Of a DNA stretch of 20,503 nt, positions 8,499 to 17,082 are shown in pieces. The number at the start of each line of letters is the position of its first letter. Position 1 is the stretch's first letter. The stretch is taken from contig JAWQRM010000676.1 of assembly GCA_033557675.1 (NCBI GenBank), forward strand, positions 1 to 20,503, given 5' to 3'. This DNA comes from Coptodactyla brooksi. Lineage: Eukaryota > Arthropoda > Insecta > Coleoptera > Scarabaeidae. Position numbers and translations under genes: made by a program. The notes under the pieces were generated by a model. The model saw nothing but the letters and a program-made list of their open reading frames with translations, did not search any database and was not told the origin of the DNA.

Positions 8499-8826
8499 TA
8501 TACAAAGTGTCCTTGAACTCATGCGTCAAACTATAAGGGAAGGTAAAGTGCACATAAAGACGCAATGTAGGGTCGAAAATGAAAAGTGGAGAAAAACAAC
8601 ACCTGGAATCTTCGAAAGGGTAGGCCAACCACTTGCTAGACGCTGCCAGGCCTAATTGTATATGTATTGTCAATAAAACGCTTGTTTTCATTTCCTCCGC
8701 ATTTCTTGTTTTTTCACCAACACTTAGCATTTCCAACCCCATATTATTATTACCTAAATTGCTTCTTTATGTGTACTCTACCTTCTCTTACAGTTTTGCC
8801 CATGAGTTCAGGACCACTCTGTATAG
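8499..8826. mobile_element. 328-bp inverted-repeat element (MITE-like)
   Basis: The left arm 8499-8571 (TATACAAAGTG, then GAACTCATG and GTGCACATAAAGA) and the right arm 8752-8826 are diverged reverse complements, roughly 80% alike by eye with small indels. About 180 bases of spacer separate them. Both ends start with TATACA, suggesting TA-flanked terminal repeats as in Tc1/mariner-derived MITEs. The class assignment is tentative. The frames overlapping it (8485-8953) are not genuine genes. Confidence 0.7.
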
Positions 8827-9122
8827 AGCAAGGGGCCTCAAAATTAGTTTGCGCTTGGGGCTCCACAAGTGCTTGATCCGTCACTGTTTAAAACTTTTAT
8901 TTAATGTTAATAACATATGGGTTATAAGGAATAAAAGTGAAAGAGTACTATAAAACGCATTTCCTTGCTCCCGTCGCTCTCCAAAGGTCGATTTAGACAC
9001 GTAACGCGTAGTCAGTGACTTATCCGGTGTAAGATTCATAAATAAAGAGTGCATAGAAAATGCATTCATTCGTTCACTTTCGCCAGTATTTGCTGGGCTC
9101 ACTGGGCGTTAAATCAAAAATG
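8827..9122. other. Unannotated spacer
   Basis: No supported feature is present. Short frames on both strands have no recognisable similarity. Confidence 0.4.
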
Positions 9123-9149
9123 TGTTCGTTAGGAGACTACTGATACTGT
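9123..9149 (+). repeat. 27-bp direct repeat, copy 1
   Basis: TGTTCGTTAGGAGACTACTG and the following 7 bases match 11174-11200 at 25 of 27 positions in the same orientation. Similarity fades quickly on both sides. Confidence 0.75.
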
Positions 9150-9205
9150 AATAAGGATCACTTCATTTTAAAAAGTGTAGTGTGTAGACATCAAGCCGAG
9201 TAATG

Positions 9206-9597
9206 CCGGGCTTTCAGAAATGTCCAAGTCCCACGTGATCAAATGCAGATTCTTTTTCTAAGAGTTTGTTTATCGTACTTTGGTAGTAATTGGGTTTTTT
9301 ACAATATAAAAAATATTGTAATATTCTTATGTGTCACTAAAAAGTAATCAGATTCTGACATTTCAAACATAGGTGTTCGTGAATTTCAAATTAATGTTTT
9401 AGATTAGTAATTAGCAAATGTACTAATATTTACGAATATTAGTACATTTTACATTTTTATTACGAATATTTCTTTTCCTGTTATTTAACAGTAAATTAAT
9501 TTTGTTTCACCGTTGATTTGCTGTATCTTACATATTGCAAGATTGGTTGCCTAATCAGTTGTAGTCACGTGGAACTTGGACATTTCTGAAAGCCCTG
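9206..9597. mobile_element. 392-bp MITE with about 35-bp terminal inverted repeats
   Basis: The left end GGGCTTTCAGAAATGTCCAA continues to CCACGTGATCA; the right end is its reverse complement over about 33 bases with very few mismatches. The right terminus reads CAGGGC inward and the left CCGGGC, resembling hAT-type CAGNG ends. I found no 8-bp duplication, so the superfamily is uncertain. No transposase is encoded. A perfect 15-bp stem with a 4-base loop lies inside it. Confidence 0.75.
9416..9449. repeat. Perfect 15-bp hairpin inside the MITE
   Basis: AAATGTACTAATATT (9416-9430) pairs perfectly with 9435-9449 across the loop TACG. It sits near the middle of the 9206-9597 element. Confidence 0.85.
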
Positions 9598-10323
9598 TAC
9601 GTATTATTGTATTGTAACTGATTGATTTATATAACGACCAGTAGTGTCTGTAGAATTCAGTCCGTATAAAATACGGAATGGGATCCATTGGATAGTTTTC
9701 CTTTAATCAACTGAACAGCTTCTTCCTCTTCTTCAACAATAGCTTTGTAGAACCAAAATAATTATCGCTAACTATTAAAAATTGTTAAAAAGTTTTATCG
9801 TGCACACGTTATTATTAAAGAGGTAGAAGGTAAAGCTGTTCAGCTAAAGAAAAGAAGAATACCATAAATTGAAGATGACGAACCTCAAATTGTGATTTCC
9901 ATCAAATTCAACAGACTAAATCGTACAGGTGCTATTGCTGCGGTTATGTATAAATCGGCATACCAGGTTGAACATATCGAGAAATGAGTTGCCTATTGAT
10001 ACGTAGGTAACAACGACCTCGATAAGCATCTTCGTATGAACGAAATGAAAAGAATATCAGTGAAATCGATAGACCCCTTAGACAGTTAATGTAAAAATCC
10101 TACAAATTCGTTGAAGGTTGGAAGAGAAGAAGGCGAAGAAAACAGTGAACAGATGACATACATACGGCGGATACGTGATTATTAAAGATCGAAAGGAGAA
10201 ACGGATACACCAGAGGCTTTTCGTCACTGTATAACATATCTTCAAAATGTGTACTCATTCTCCAGTTAAACAGTTAAAGCATTTTTTACGATGCGCATGA
10301 ACTCAAATATGAGGCGGCCAGGG
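9598..10323. other. Unannotated region with one open stretch
   Basis: A reading of about 40 codons (9869-9988; it includes IEDDEPQIVISIKFNRLNRT) continues an in-frame stretch upstream, broken by one stop. I do not recognise it, and it may be a decayed transposon ORF. TCCGTA/TACGGA form a small palindrome near 9660-9676. Nothing else is supported. Confidence 0.35.
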
Positions 10324-10380
10324 GTATAACTGATAAGGAAAGTTATACACTTCGTAAGTATATCCGTTAATATACTTACG
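10324..10380. repeat. Two adjacent perfect hairpins
   Basis: GTATAACT (10324-10331) pairs with AGTTATAC (10341-10348). Four bases later CGTAAGTATA (10353-10362) pairs with TATACTTACG (10371-10380) around an 8-base loop. Both stems are perfect. Function is unknown; they may be transposon ends. Confidence 0.75.
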
Positions 10381-11173
10381 TAATAAATCAACCCAATATA
10401 TCGTTGCATTCTCGGTATTCTTCTAATAGGTCACCGTTTAACTTACTTTGTTATACCTAAATCGAAAAGCAAAACTTAAAATGTGTAAATGTGAACATAT
10501 AGCATTTTATTTTGCGTGCAATATACTAATTGTGTATCGGTATCTAAAACTTGATACGAATCTTTCATTACCTTTCAACTGTGAATATTGTGATTTGAAA
10601 ATGAAATCAGGCTACTCTAAAGCACTTGACTTTGAAACTTATCATTAAAATGACCTCCAATTTTCAATTAAAACTGCTATCGATGAAGAGAACCATAAAT
10701 CTAATGCAGCTATTCACACCTATTCAGTTTATTATGCAAGTGTTCGTAGAGCCATCATGTAGCTCACTGCAAAGGTTTCTGTGTGGAGTAAGTTAGATCG
10801 GGGGAACCCGTTCCTATAATTTTATTACATAGTTGATTGGTTATGCATAACGACGAACGATTTTTAAATCTTTTGTCAACACACCTACTGCTAGCAAAAA
10901 AACCTTTCTGAAAACGTTTGTAAATTGAAGTCCTCTGCTGACTTTAAGTATTTATTGAACATATAATAAAATTAACTAAATAGTCCGAACCACTATACTT
11001 TAAGTACTTAATAAAACTATTAATTGCATAAATAGTGTTCAAACGAAAGTCATTTGATGTACCGCGTAATGAGCGAACGAAGGCGAAGACTAACGAACGT
11101 GTTCGGTGACGTTTGCGCTAACTGAAGCTAGCTAAAGGTTCGAGGTAAGTACAGTGGACGGTGCATCAAAGTA
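10381..11173. other. Unannotated region
   Basis: A 66-codon frame at 10448-10648 contains two C-x2-C-like pairs but matches no family I recognise. A GC-richer patch with repeated CGAACG strings lies at 11065-11165. There is no supported gene. Confidence 0.4.
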
Positions 11174-11200
11174 TGTTCGTTAGCAAACTACTGATACTGT
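11174..11200 (+). repeat. 27-bp direct repeat, copy 2
   Basis: TGTTCGTTAGCAAACTACTG and the following 7 bases repeat 9123-9149 with two substitutions. CTAACGAAC, the complement of its core, also occurs near 11091. Confidence 0.75.
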
Positions 11201-11619
11201 GTATACGTTTACGAGCAGTTACATTCCATAGCAAATTTTTAGAAATAAGGACTCCTTCGTGTTTAGAAAGTACGGCTATTTATATCGGAAGCACGAGTAT
11301 AAGATTCAATCCATATGGAATATTAATTGGATTCCAATAATTAAATCTTTCTTAAATCCACAAGCTGGAAAAATTTTCCAGCATACTTGAATAAATAAAC
11401 CATTATTTTAACGAAAATACAATTTACATTTATTTGCTTTGAAATAAACATTTATTCCTAAGATAGGCTGCTTTTCTGATAACAAAAAACTGATTTTGCC
11501 TCACTGATCTTTTTCAACTTTTATATTGAGAGTCGCTGCTTCTTGGTAGTCTTTAGAATTTTGAGAATATAACAGTTATTTTATTCAAAAATTCTCTAAA
11601 CTCGGATATTATAATTTTT
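11201..11619. other. Unannotated AT-rich DNA
   Basis: No recognisable coding or structural feature is visible. The lower end may include 3' flank of the minus-strand piggyBac relic. Confidence 0.4.
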
Positions 11620-11992
11620 AATGTTTTTGTTCTTATATCCCGAATATTTCTCCATTTCAGGATGATAATTCCATTGTTACCTTCTGGCGACACCATTTTA
11701 CCTCTTCTTAATGCATAGAACACAACACCTTTTGGGTATCGACTTCTCTTTATGATTTTTAATGTCAGCAATGTACATTTACAAACTCAAAAAAGTTAGA
11801 AGTTATCTACGTAGAAACTATATCTTCATTAGACAATTTTTCTGCAAGTTTCAACTGACTTCGTCCAGAACATACTTTATCGACCAGATATAACCTTCGG
11901 TCGGACATAACTTACATAATGTGATTCCATAGTTGTGTGTTTTATTAGGTATGTACTGTCCAAATATTAGCCGACCAAGGAATCTGGGCCCG
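11620..11992 (-). pseudogene. piggyBac-type transposase relic
   Basis: On the minus strand, GPRFLGRLIFGQYIPNKTHN followed by YGITLCKLCPTEGYIWSIKY (about 11992-11860) matches the piggyBac catalytic-domain block with its R-L-x-F-x-Q-Y-x-P-x-K signature. Then VDNF (11799-11810) corresponds to the D-N-F-x-T-S catalytic aspartate motif. After a further shift, KRSRYPKGVV, RRGKMVSPEGNNGIIILKWR and RDIR (to about 11625) give the G-x-x-x-L-K-W-x-D-x-R-D-V motif, with Asn in place of the usual Asp. Order and spacing are right for piggyBac, but stops and frame changes separate the blocks. The N-terminus, the later DDE residue and the cysteine-rich C-terminus are missing. It is therefore a degraded internal fragment. 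Confidence 0.82.
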
Positions 11993-12360
11993 GTGGAAAA
12001 TGTTTTGTTAATTTTCGGTCAATGCGTTCACCAGTAATATTTTTCTAAGTCAATCATCACTTTCTATCGCTTCAGGATTTACAAAGTGCAAATTTGACAA
12101 TAAATAATATTTCAAAACGATTACGAATTTACTTGTTTATTTTCATATAGAGTTATCAAAAAAGAAACACATCATTTTTTAGTGGGATATTGTGTAGTGT
12201 ACTTATACACACATTTGATTTTTAGATTCTAAATAGCGCTTTTCTTTGATATAATATGATTCAAAATAAAATTTACAATATCATCAGATACGATTGATTA
12301 CTTTTTTAAAAATCGATCGTAATTGATTTTTTAAAAAAACTAAAATTCCCAATAATATAC
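11993..12360. other. AT-rich spacer, possible piggyBac flank
   Basis: The lower part (to about 12050) might still be upstream piggyBac coding sequence on the minus strand, but the translation is too broken to support. The rest is AT-rich. Confidence 0.35.
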
Positions 12361-12533
12361 TTTAGAGGGTAAGAATAGTGCATAAGGAGTTCATTTCTAC
12401 TAGACAAACAATCAATGCAGTATTTTGTCTTGAAGTTTCGAAGCATTTACTTGCAAGAATTCCTCATGTGCGACCGAAATATCGAGAACCAGGCAGTTGG
12501 TTTTTGATACACGATAATAACAACCCAACTCAA
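12361..12533 (+). pseudogene. mariner-type transposase relic, middle fragment
   Basis: FRG and then, after a 5-base insertion, IVHKEFISTRQTINAVF, HLLARIPHVRPKYREPGSWF and LIHDNNNPTQ are read in order. This is the block before and around the second catalytic aspartate of mariner DDD transposases, where the usual motif is H-D-N-A-P-A-H. Here it reads HDNNNP, so the aspartate is kept and the rest has changed. The reading ends at a TAA at 12534. The N-terminal helix-turn-helix, the first catalytic Asp and the third Asp are not found within reach. It is a short, inactive fragment on the plus strand. Confidence 0.82.
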
Positions 12534-12535
12534 TA

Positions 12536-13265
12536 AGTATATTTGATTTCTTTATCTTATATTATCTTATATATGAAGATAAATATCAAGAAGTTATCTT
12601 TTTTATAATAATTTAATCATTATTTAGCTGATATGTGTGATCACATTCAAAATGACCTTATTGCAGAATATACAGGAGACACTTTTTATATATTAAGTGA
12701 ATTTAGCATGGAAATTTGTTCTGCTTTAAACAGCTAGTGCAAAATTAATAATTTAATGTTGAGTGCCCAAAACAGTTGCAATTTCATTTAATAAGATATA
12801 AGTATATATTTTAAATGGGACAAAATTCCTGTTTCGAATGTCATCGCTTTTACATGCAGAAATAAAACTCGGAATTATGAGGGATTAATAACGTACGTAA
12901 GAAGTTAAGACAAATATAGTATTATGGGTTAGTATTGATGAACTTCGAAAACACTCTGCACTTAAAACCATTTCAATCTTTTTAATTTACTTTTGTGCAT
13001 TATTTTGGTTATAATGAAAATGAGCACTATGCCCTTTTTATGATTGTTCTTCTATTTAGCTAATATCATTTTTATAATTTATTACTCCTTTTTTAATTCT
13101 TTGCGTGGTCTTTCTAAATATTGAGTTTTATTAATTCCATAATCTGTTGCTAGAAAGTAAACTTACAATGTTTGAACACTATTCAAATTAATGATTGAAC
13201 TATTCAAAGTAGAAGTAAAACCATTGCCAGACAAATTTTGGCTCATTGAAAACGTTATTTTTTCT
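12536..13265. other. AT-rich region, possible faint hAT traces
   Basis: I see no firmly supported feature. Around 12917-12960 one frame reads NIVLWVSIDE, resembling the W-V-S-x-D-E motif of some hAT transposases, and FSMEICSAL lies upstream near 12705. Neither is long enough to call. Confidence 0.25.
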
Positions 13266-13294
13266 TGAACATTTGTTCTTAGGACAAATGTTCA
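13266..13294. repeat. Perfect 11-bp hairpin
   Basis: TGAACATTTGT (13266-13276) pairs perfectly with ACAAATGTTCA (13284-13294) across a 7-base loop. No context explains it. Confidence 0.75.
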
Positions 13295-14060
13295 TCAAAC
13301 GGATCTACGTCTCCGTCATGTTTTTCTTTCGACCACTTTCTCTGTTCGCAGCCTAGATTGCAATTTGAGAACACATAACCCAAACTTTAGCGGTAAAACT
13401 GGAGCACTGAAAAAGTTTCTGCACTGATCATAAGTCAAGGTTAATATTTTCCATAATTCCCCGGTCAATAATAGTGACCTTGTTAGATAATAAACGTTCA
13501 GAATACGATTTCTTAAATTATTATCCTAACTTGTACCAGCAGGAACGTTTATAAAATTGAGAATTTCATTAGTCCTGTTGCTGTAATATTCTCATTTAAT
13601 TTAATCGTAAATTAATTCTACTTCGCCCGCATTAAGGGTTTAAATGATTCATTAATCGAAACATCCAGGGATGTGTAATTGACTTGTAAGTTTCCAGAAA
13701 TCACAGTTAACTATGTATTCCTTTAATTTAACATCTTCGTAGTTGATTCTGATTTATAGTCTCTGAATTGACTCCACATTAACATCGCCTATTCGTTGTT
13801 TGTATTTGATCAAAGCAGTTCACTGGTTCAATCTGTAATGTCATCAGTTGTTATCCGATTTCTTGCAGTTTGAATTGTTTCAAATGCGAAAACATCGTGA
13901 CTACAAACTAATTTTCACCAACTGGATGAGATGATTGTCCACTTTGGAGAACTAAGATTCGAGAGATGCTCAAACTGAACAACTTCTGAGTCATAGAGAA
14001 AGAATAAAAGCTACGTGTCGAACATTTTTGAAATATTTTTCATTTATTTGTCATTAATAT
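13295..14060. other. Unannotated AT-rich DNA
   Basis: No recognisable protein fragment, RNA gene or long repeat is visible. Confidence 0.45.
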
Positions 14061-14870
14061 CCTTCGTACGGAAAACGCACTATAACGTTATCTTTAAAGT
14101 ATCTAGTTTCTGCGAAGCGTTTCAAAGCGACAACGCCGCTTCTGTTAAGTACTTGAGCGGCTGTTGCGTGTAATTTATTACACGTTCGTCTAATGGATAT
14201 AAAGTACAATCGGCATTAAGCTGTAACCCAGACATAAGCCGCTCGTATAACAGCAAGCTAAAGACACCGAATACACATAAAACATATGCTACCACTACAC
14301 CTTTTAGTACTTACAAATGATGGCTTTGCTTTTGTAGTTCTCAGTATTCAGACAATCATGTTATTTAAACAAAAAACATTTGTCAATTATTACTGTCTTC
14401 TCATCAGGAATTCACCGTATGTGCTTACCTGAAAATAAAAGAAAAGAACATTACTATTTTGTACGAAAAGTTGCAAGCAGAGCGCGAACAGGCGGTATTA
14501 AAAGCCTGAAATCGCAATGACTATGTGTGTACAGCAACAACAAGCAGATTGTTGGTTATTAATAAAACTGTAAAACGTTTCGGTTAGTCAGAGTACATGA
14601 AGAGAAATTGGTACTAAGCAACTTCCTGAACTTACTCTATATTAGGCTGGCATGCAAATCCGTAAAGCTCGTAAAAGCGGTATTCGATTATATTTGAGTG
14701 CCGACATTACGCGTTCCTACGTTAAGCGACCGGAAAATCGGTAAACATGGGTCGCAAGGAACAAGCACCTTTTTAAGCTACGCGTACGTGGGCTGTTAAG
14801 AAAGCTTCCGCAACGGCGTCGGTAAGAAAGCTTCGGGAATGTTCGAGTAACATGCGTAAATTTAGAACTC
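14061..14870. promoter_or_regulatory. Enhancer-like non-coding block
   Basis: A more GC-balanced stretch without transposon similarity. CGTGTAATTTATTACACG (14167-14184) is an 18-bp near-palindrome with two opposed TAAT cores, as expected for a paired homeodomain site. ATGCAAAT (14652-14659) is a perfect POU octamer-type site. TAAGAAAGCTTC is exactly repeated at 14797-14808 and 14823-14834. These suggest conserved regulatory DNA. The inference rests on motifs and composition only. Confidence 0.3.
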
Positions 14871-15317
14871 ACATAGATACAATATATGCATGCTCTTTGT
14901 ACAAATAACGAAATACTTAGCTAAACCTAAATGTAACACAAGTAAGTAACTAAACGCAAGAAATATTTTTAAAAGTTATCCAAAAGTAAGGATATTCTTA
15001 TCAGTCGTCGAGAGACTGTCGTCAACAACTAAGAACAATGTTTTTAAGCGAGAAAAATATTTGAATTTCATGTCTAATCAGTTATTCATATTAATAAGAA
15101 AATGCTTATAACAAAGGCGATGTTATTTATAGCAGCGGTAAAAAGACTTATTCATGATCAATATCGAAAGGATTTTTATGAAAACTGATATACCGTGCTG
15201 GAAAATACATCTTGTCCCATAGAGGTATTGCATTATCGTCCGATTGGTTGACGAGTCGGGTGTTCCCGGAGATCGCACGACAATTAGCGAGGTCAACCAG
15301 TCACAAGTCAACCGTTT
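14871..15317. other. Unannotated region upstream of DUF4817 relic
   Basis: AT-rich up to 15210, then GC-richer and probably 5' flank or UTR of the DUF4817 element. TGGTTGAC (15245-15252) and GTCAACCA (15292-15299) form a perfect 8-bp inverted repeat. Confidence 0.4.
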
Positions 15318-15660
15318 TTACAACCGCCGAGAGGATTCAAATTATCAAGTGGTATTTGAGCGGCAATTCTTCGGTAGAAGTTGTAAATTTATTCGCAGTT
15401 GCTTTCGAAAATCATCTAATTACATCGCATTGCGTATTGCGTATTGCGTATTGTCAATGCGTTCGAAATGATAGCTTGTACGACAGGTTGTCGCCAATCC
15501 CACTTGAAATTTGAATGAGCTCTTAACAAAAATTATTTAAGCTCATGAAACTATTACTCCAGAAATGCTCTCCACAGTAAGGAGAAATTTCAACGACACG
15601 TTGGGATATTGTTTGGTGAAATAGGAGGCATCTTTAAATTAGAAGGAATCTTTCATTTAG
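15318..15660 (+). pseudogene. Internally deleted DUF4817/DDE transposase relic
   Basis: The plus-strand reading FTTAERIQIIKWYLSGNSS then VEVVNLFAVAFENH (about 15318-15416) is a DUF4817-type helix-turn-helix N-terminus. It runs into LRI and RNDSLYDR near 15485. In another frame NLNELLTKII, AHETITPEMLSTVRRNFND and LGYCL follow (about 15490-15620), then GGIFKL about 15630. The latter is the typical C-terminal end of the same kind of DDE transposase (I-T-P-E-M-L...V-R-R-x-F...G-G-x-F-E-H-L). Only a few bases separate the two ends, so the whole catalytic domain, about 200 or more residues in relatives, is gone. Stops and a GCGTATT triplication (15428-15451) add to the damage. Confidence 0.78.
15428..15451 (+). 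repeat. Three tandem copies of a 7-base unit
   Basis: GCGTATT (ATTGCGT in rotation) is repeated three times in a row inside the DUF4817 relic. It looks like a slippage expansion. Confidence 0.8.
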
Positions 15661-16128
15661 TTTCATTTTTAAATATTATTAGAATTATTTTACTTTAAAG
15701 TGATTTTTTATTTTAGTACGAATGAAGTTTTTGTTTGTTCGTCGAACTTAAACATTCGAAAACAGGTGAATAATCATTTATTGATAGTAGCTAAAAGATA
15801 AGTGTACCTAAGACGATGTCAACCAGACATGGCGTGTATGAGTACATCCTCCCATGATCAGAAGTCTTACTAAATACTCGCGCCGTTGAGCGCGCGAACT
15901 CGTGAGATATAGGGGGGTCACGGGCTCACGGTGGGAGTGTTATGTGAATCTACTATGAGACAAGATTTTCCTATACGGTATGACTATTCTCTACAAACAT
16001 TGACAGCGAAAAATGTTCTTTGTTACAGTAGCAATATGTTAGAAAATGATTCTGGTAAATGTAATAGCAGAAATCGGGCCCAAATTTTCCGTTATTTATA
16101 AGTATAAAGCTATATACGTACATTTGGC
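15661..16128. other. Unannotated region
   Basis: The first part may be 3' flank of the DUF4817 element. A short GC-rich patch at 15875-15945 contains GCGCGCG and CTCACGG strings. There is no coding or RNA feature that I can support. Confidence 0.4.
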
Positions 16129-16382
16129 TTACAAGTAACACTAAGGAAGTGTTATACGACGATTTTCGTGAAATTTGGCATACAAGTAGTACACGGAAAA
16201 TTACTGGACACGTATATCGTTATATCGCCCCAAAAGCCGTTTGAAGGGTAGAAATCACCCTTATCGATTTTGAAGATATGTTCTATTTTATCAATTATGT
16301 TTACGATTGTTACGAAATCAGGCAACTAAGAGTTCTTGGGGTCGCTAATAACGAATTTTTTCATGAAGTTTTACATCATACC

Positions 16383-16433
16383 GTAAGCTGCTCTTGTCAT
16401 AAGTTAACAAAACTTGTGAGAAGAGCAGTTTAC
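16383..16433. repeat. Nested 23-bp hairpin in foldback centre
   Basis: The 23-base arm at 16383-16405 pairs with 16411-16433 with three mismatches and a 5-base loop (AACAA). It lies within the unpaired centre of the larger foldback. Confidence 0.85.
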
Positions 16434-16479
16434 AGTCATTCATCCTGGGTAACGCTAAGGAAGGATTGATTTTTACATG

Positions 16480-16499
16480 CATCACTACTTGTAGTGATG
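16480..16499. repeat. Nested perfect 9-bp hairpin in foldback centre
   Basis: CATCACTAC and GTAGTGATG flank a TT spacer. This is a second nested palindrome in the same element. Confidence 0.85.
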
Positions 16500-16882
16500 A
16501 TTTTCGATGTTTAGGGGTAGTTTTCGATTATACCCTTTTTGCTACAAATTCGCATCAAAGTTATGCTCCTTTTCGGCAGAATGTAAAACTTTTGAAAAAA
16601 TGCGACCGCCAGATTGCACCCACTATTTTGAATTCTTAAAAGTGGACTTCAGATTCGTTATCAGCGACCCCAAAAACCCTTAGTTACCTGATTTGGGAAC
16701 AATCGTCAAAATAATTCGAAAAATACTAGAACCTATCTCCAAAATCGATAAGGGTGATTTCTGCAGTGCAAACGGCTTTTGGGCGATATAACGATATAAG
16801 TGTCCAATAATTTTCCATGTACTACTTGTATGCAAAGTTTCAGGAAAATCGCCGTATGACACTTCCCTAGTGTTACTTGTTA

Positions 16883-17013
16883 GATCTATCTCATCATATT
16901 TAAACTAGAAGATGCACATCGTACATGGCTTTCTCTTACCTTGCCCTTGGTATAAATGTAAAAAATAGATTTCATTCGTTCTCAAGTTATATAAGGACTT
17001 CAAGAATATCATA
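16883..17013. other. Unannotated spacer
   Basis: Short AT-rich flank of the foldback element, with no feature. Confidence 0.4.
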
Positions 17014-17082
17014 ATATACAGGATGTTCCATTTAAAAATCTGAAGTTGGATAGTTTTTAGAATAAACCGAACACCTGTATAT
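17014..17082. mobile_element. 69-bp mini inverted-repeat fragment
   Basis: ATATACAGG (17014-17022) and CCTGTATAT (17074-17082) are perfect complements. The pairing continues with TGTTC against GAACA after a one-base offset. TATACAGG-type ends next to TA are common in Tc1/mariner-derived MITEs. It may be a very short solo element or a remnant. Confidence 0.5.

Larger units (their letters stand above)
16132..16879. mobile_element. 748-bp foldback/MITE with 225-bp arms and TTA duplication
   Basis: Arms 16132-16356 and 16653-16879 are reverse complements along their whole length, about 85-90% alike by eye. The outermost bases are CAAGTAACACTA on one side and its complement on the other, each directly flanked by TTA (16129-16131 and 16880-16882). 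A 3-bp TTA/TAA duplication is characteristic of PIF/Harbinger transposons, so a Harbinger-derived MITE is plausible, although the ends themselves do not prove it. The roughly 300-base centre carries two further hairpins. No transposase is encoded; the open frames at 16278-16469 and 16680-16862 are by-products of the arms. Confidence 0.85.

Noticed and set aside
9198..9605. 8-bp hAT target duplication around the 9206-9597 MITE
   Set aside because: GAGTAATG and TACGTATT do not match, so the hAT label stays tentative.
10448..10648. 66-codon frame with C-x2-C-like pairs as a zinc-finger protein
   Set aside because: Spacing and histidines do not fit a known finger class and there is no supporting context.
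16278..16862. Open frames inside the large foldback
   Set aside because: They arise from the mirrored arms, lack domains, and start or stop at arbitrary points.
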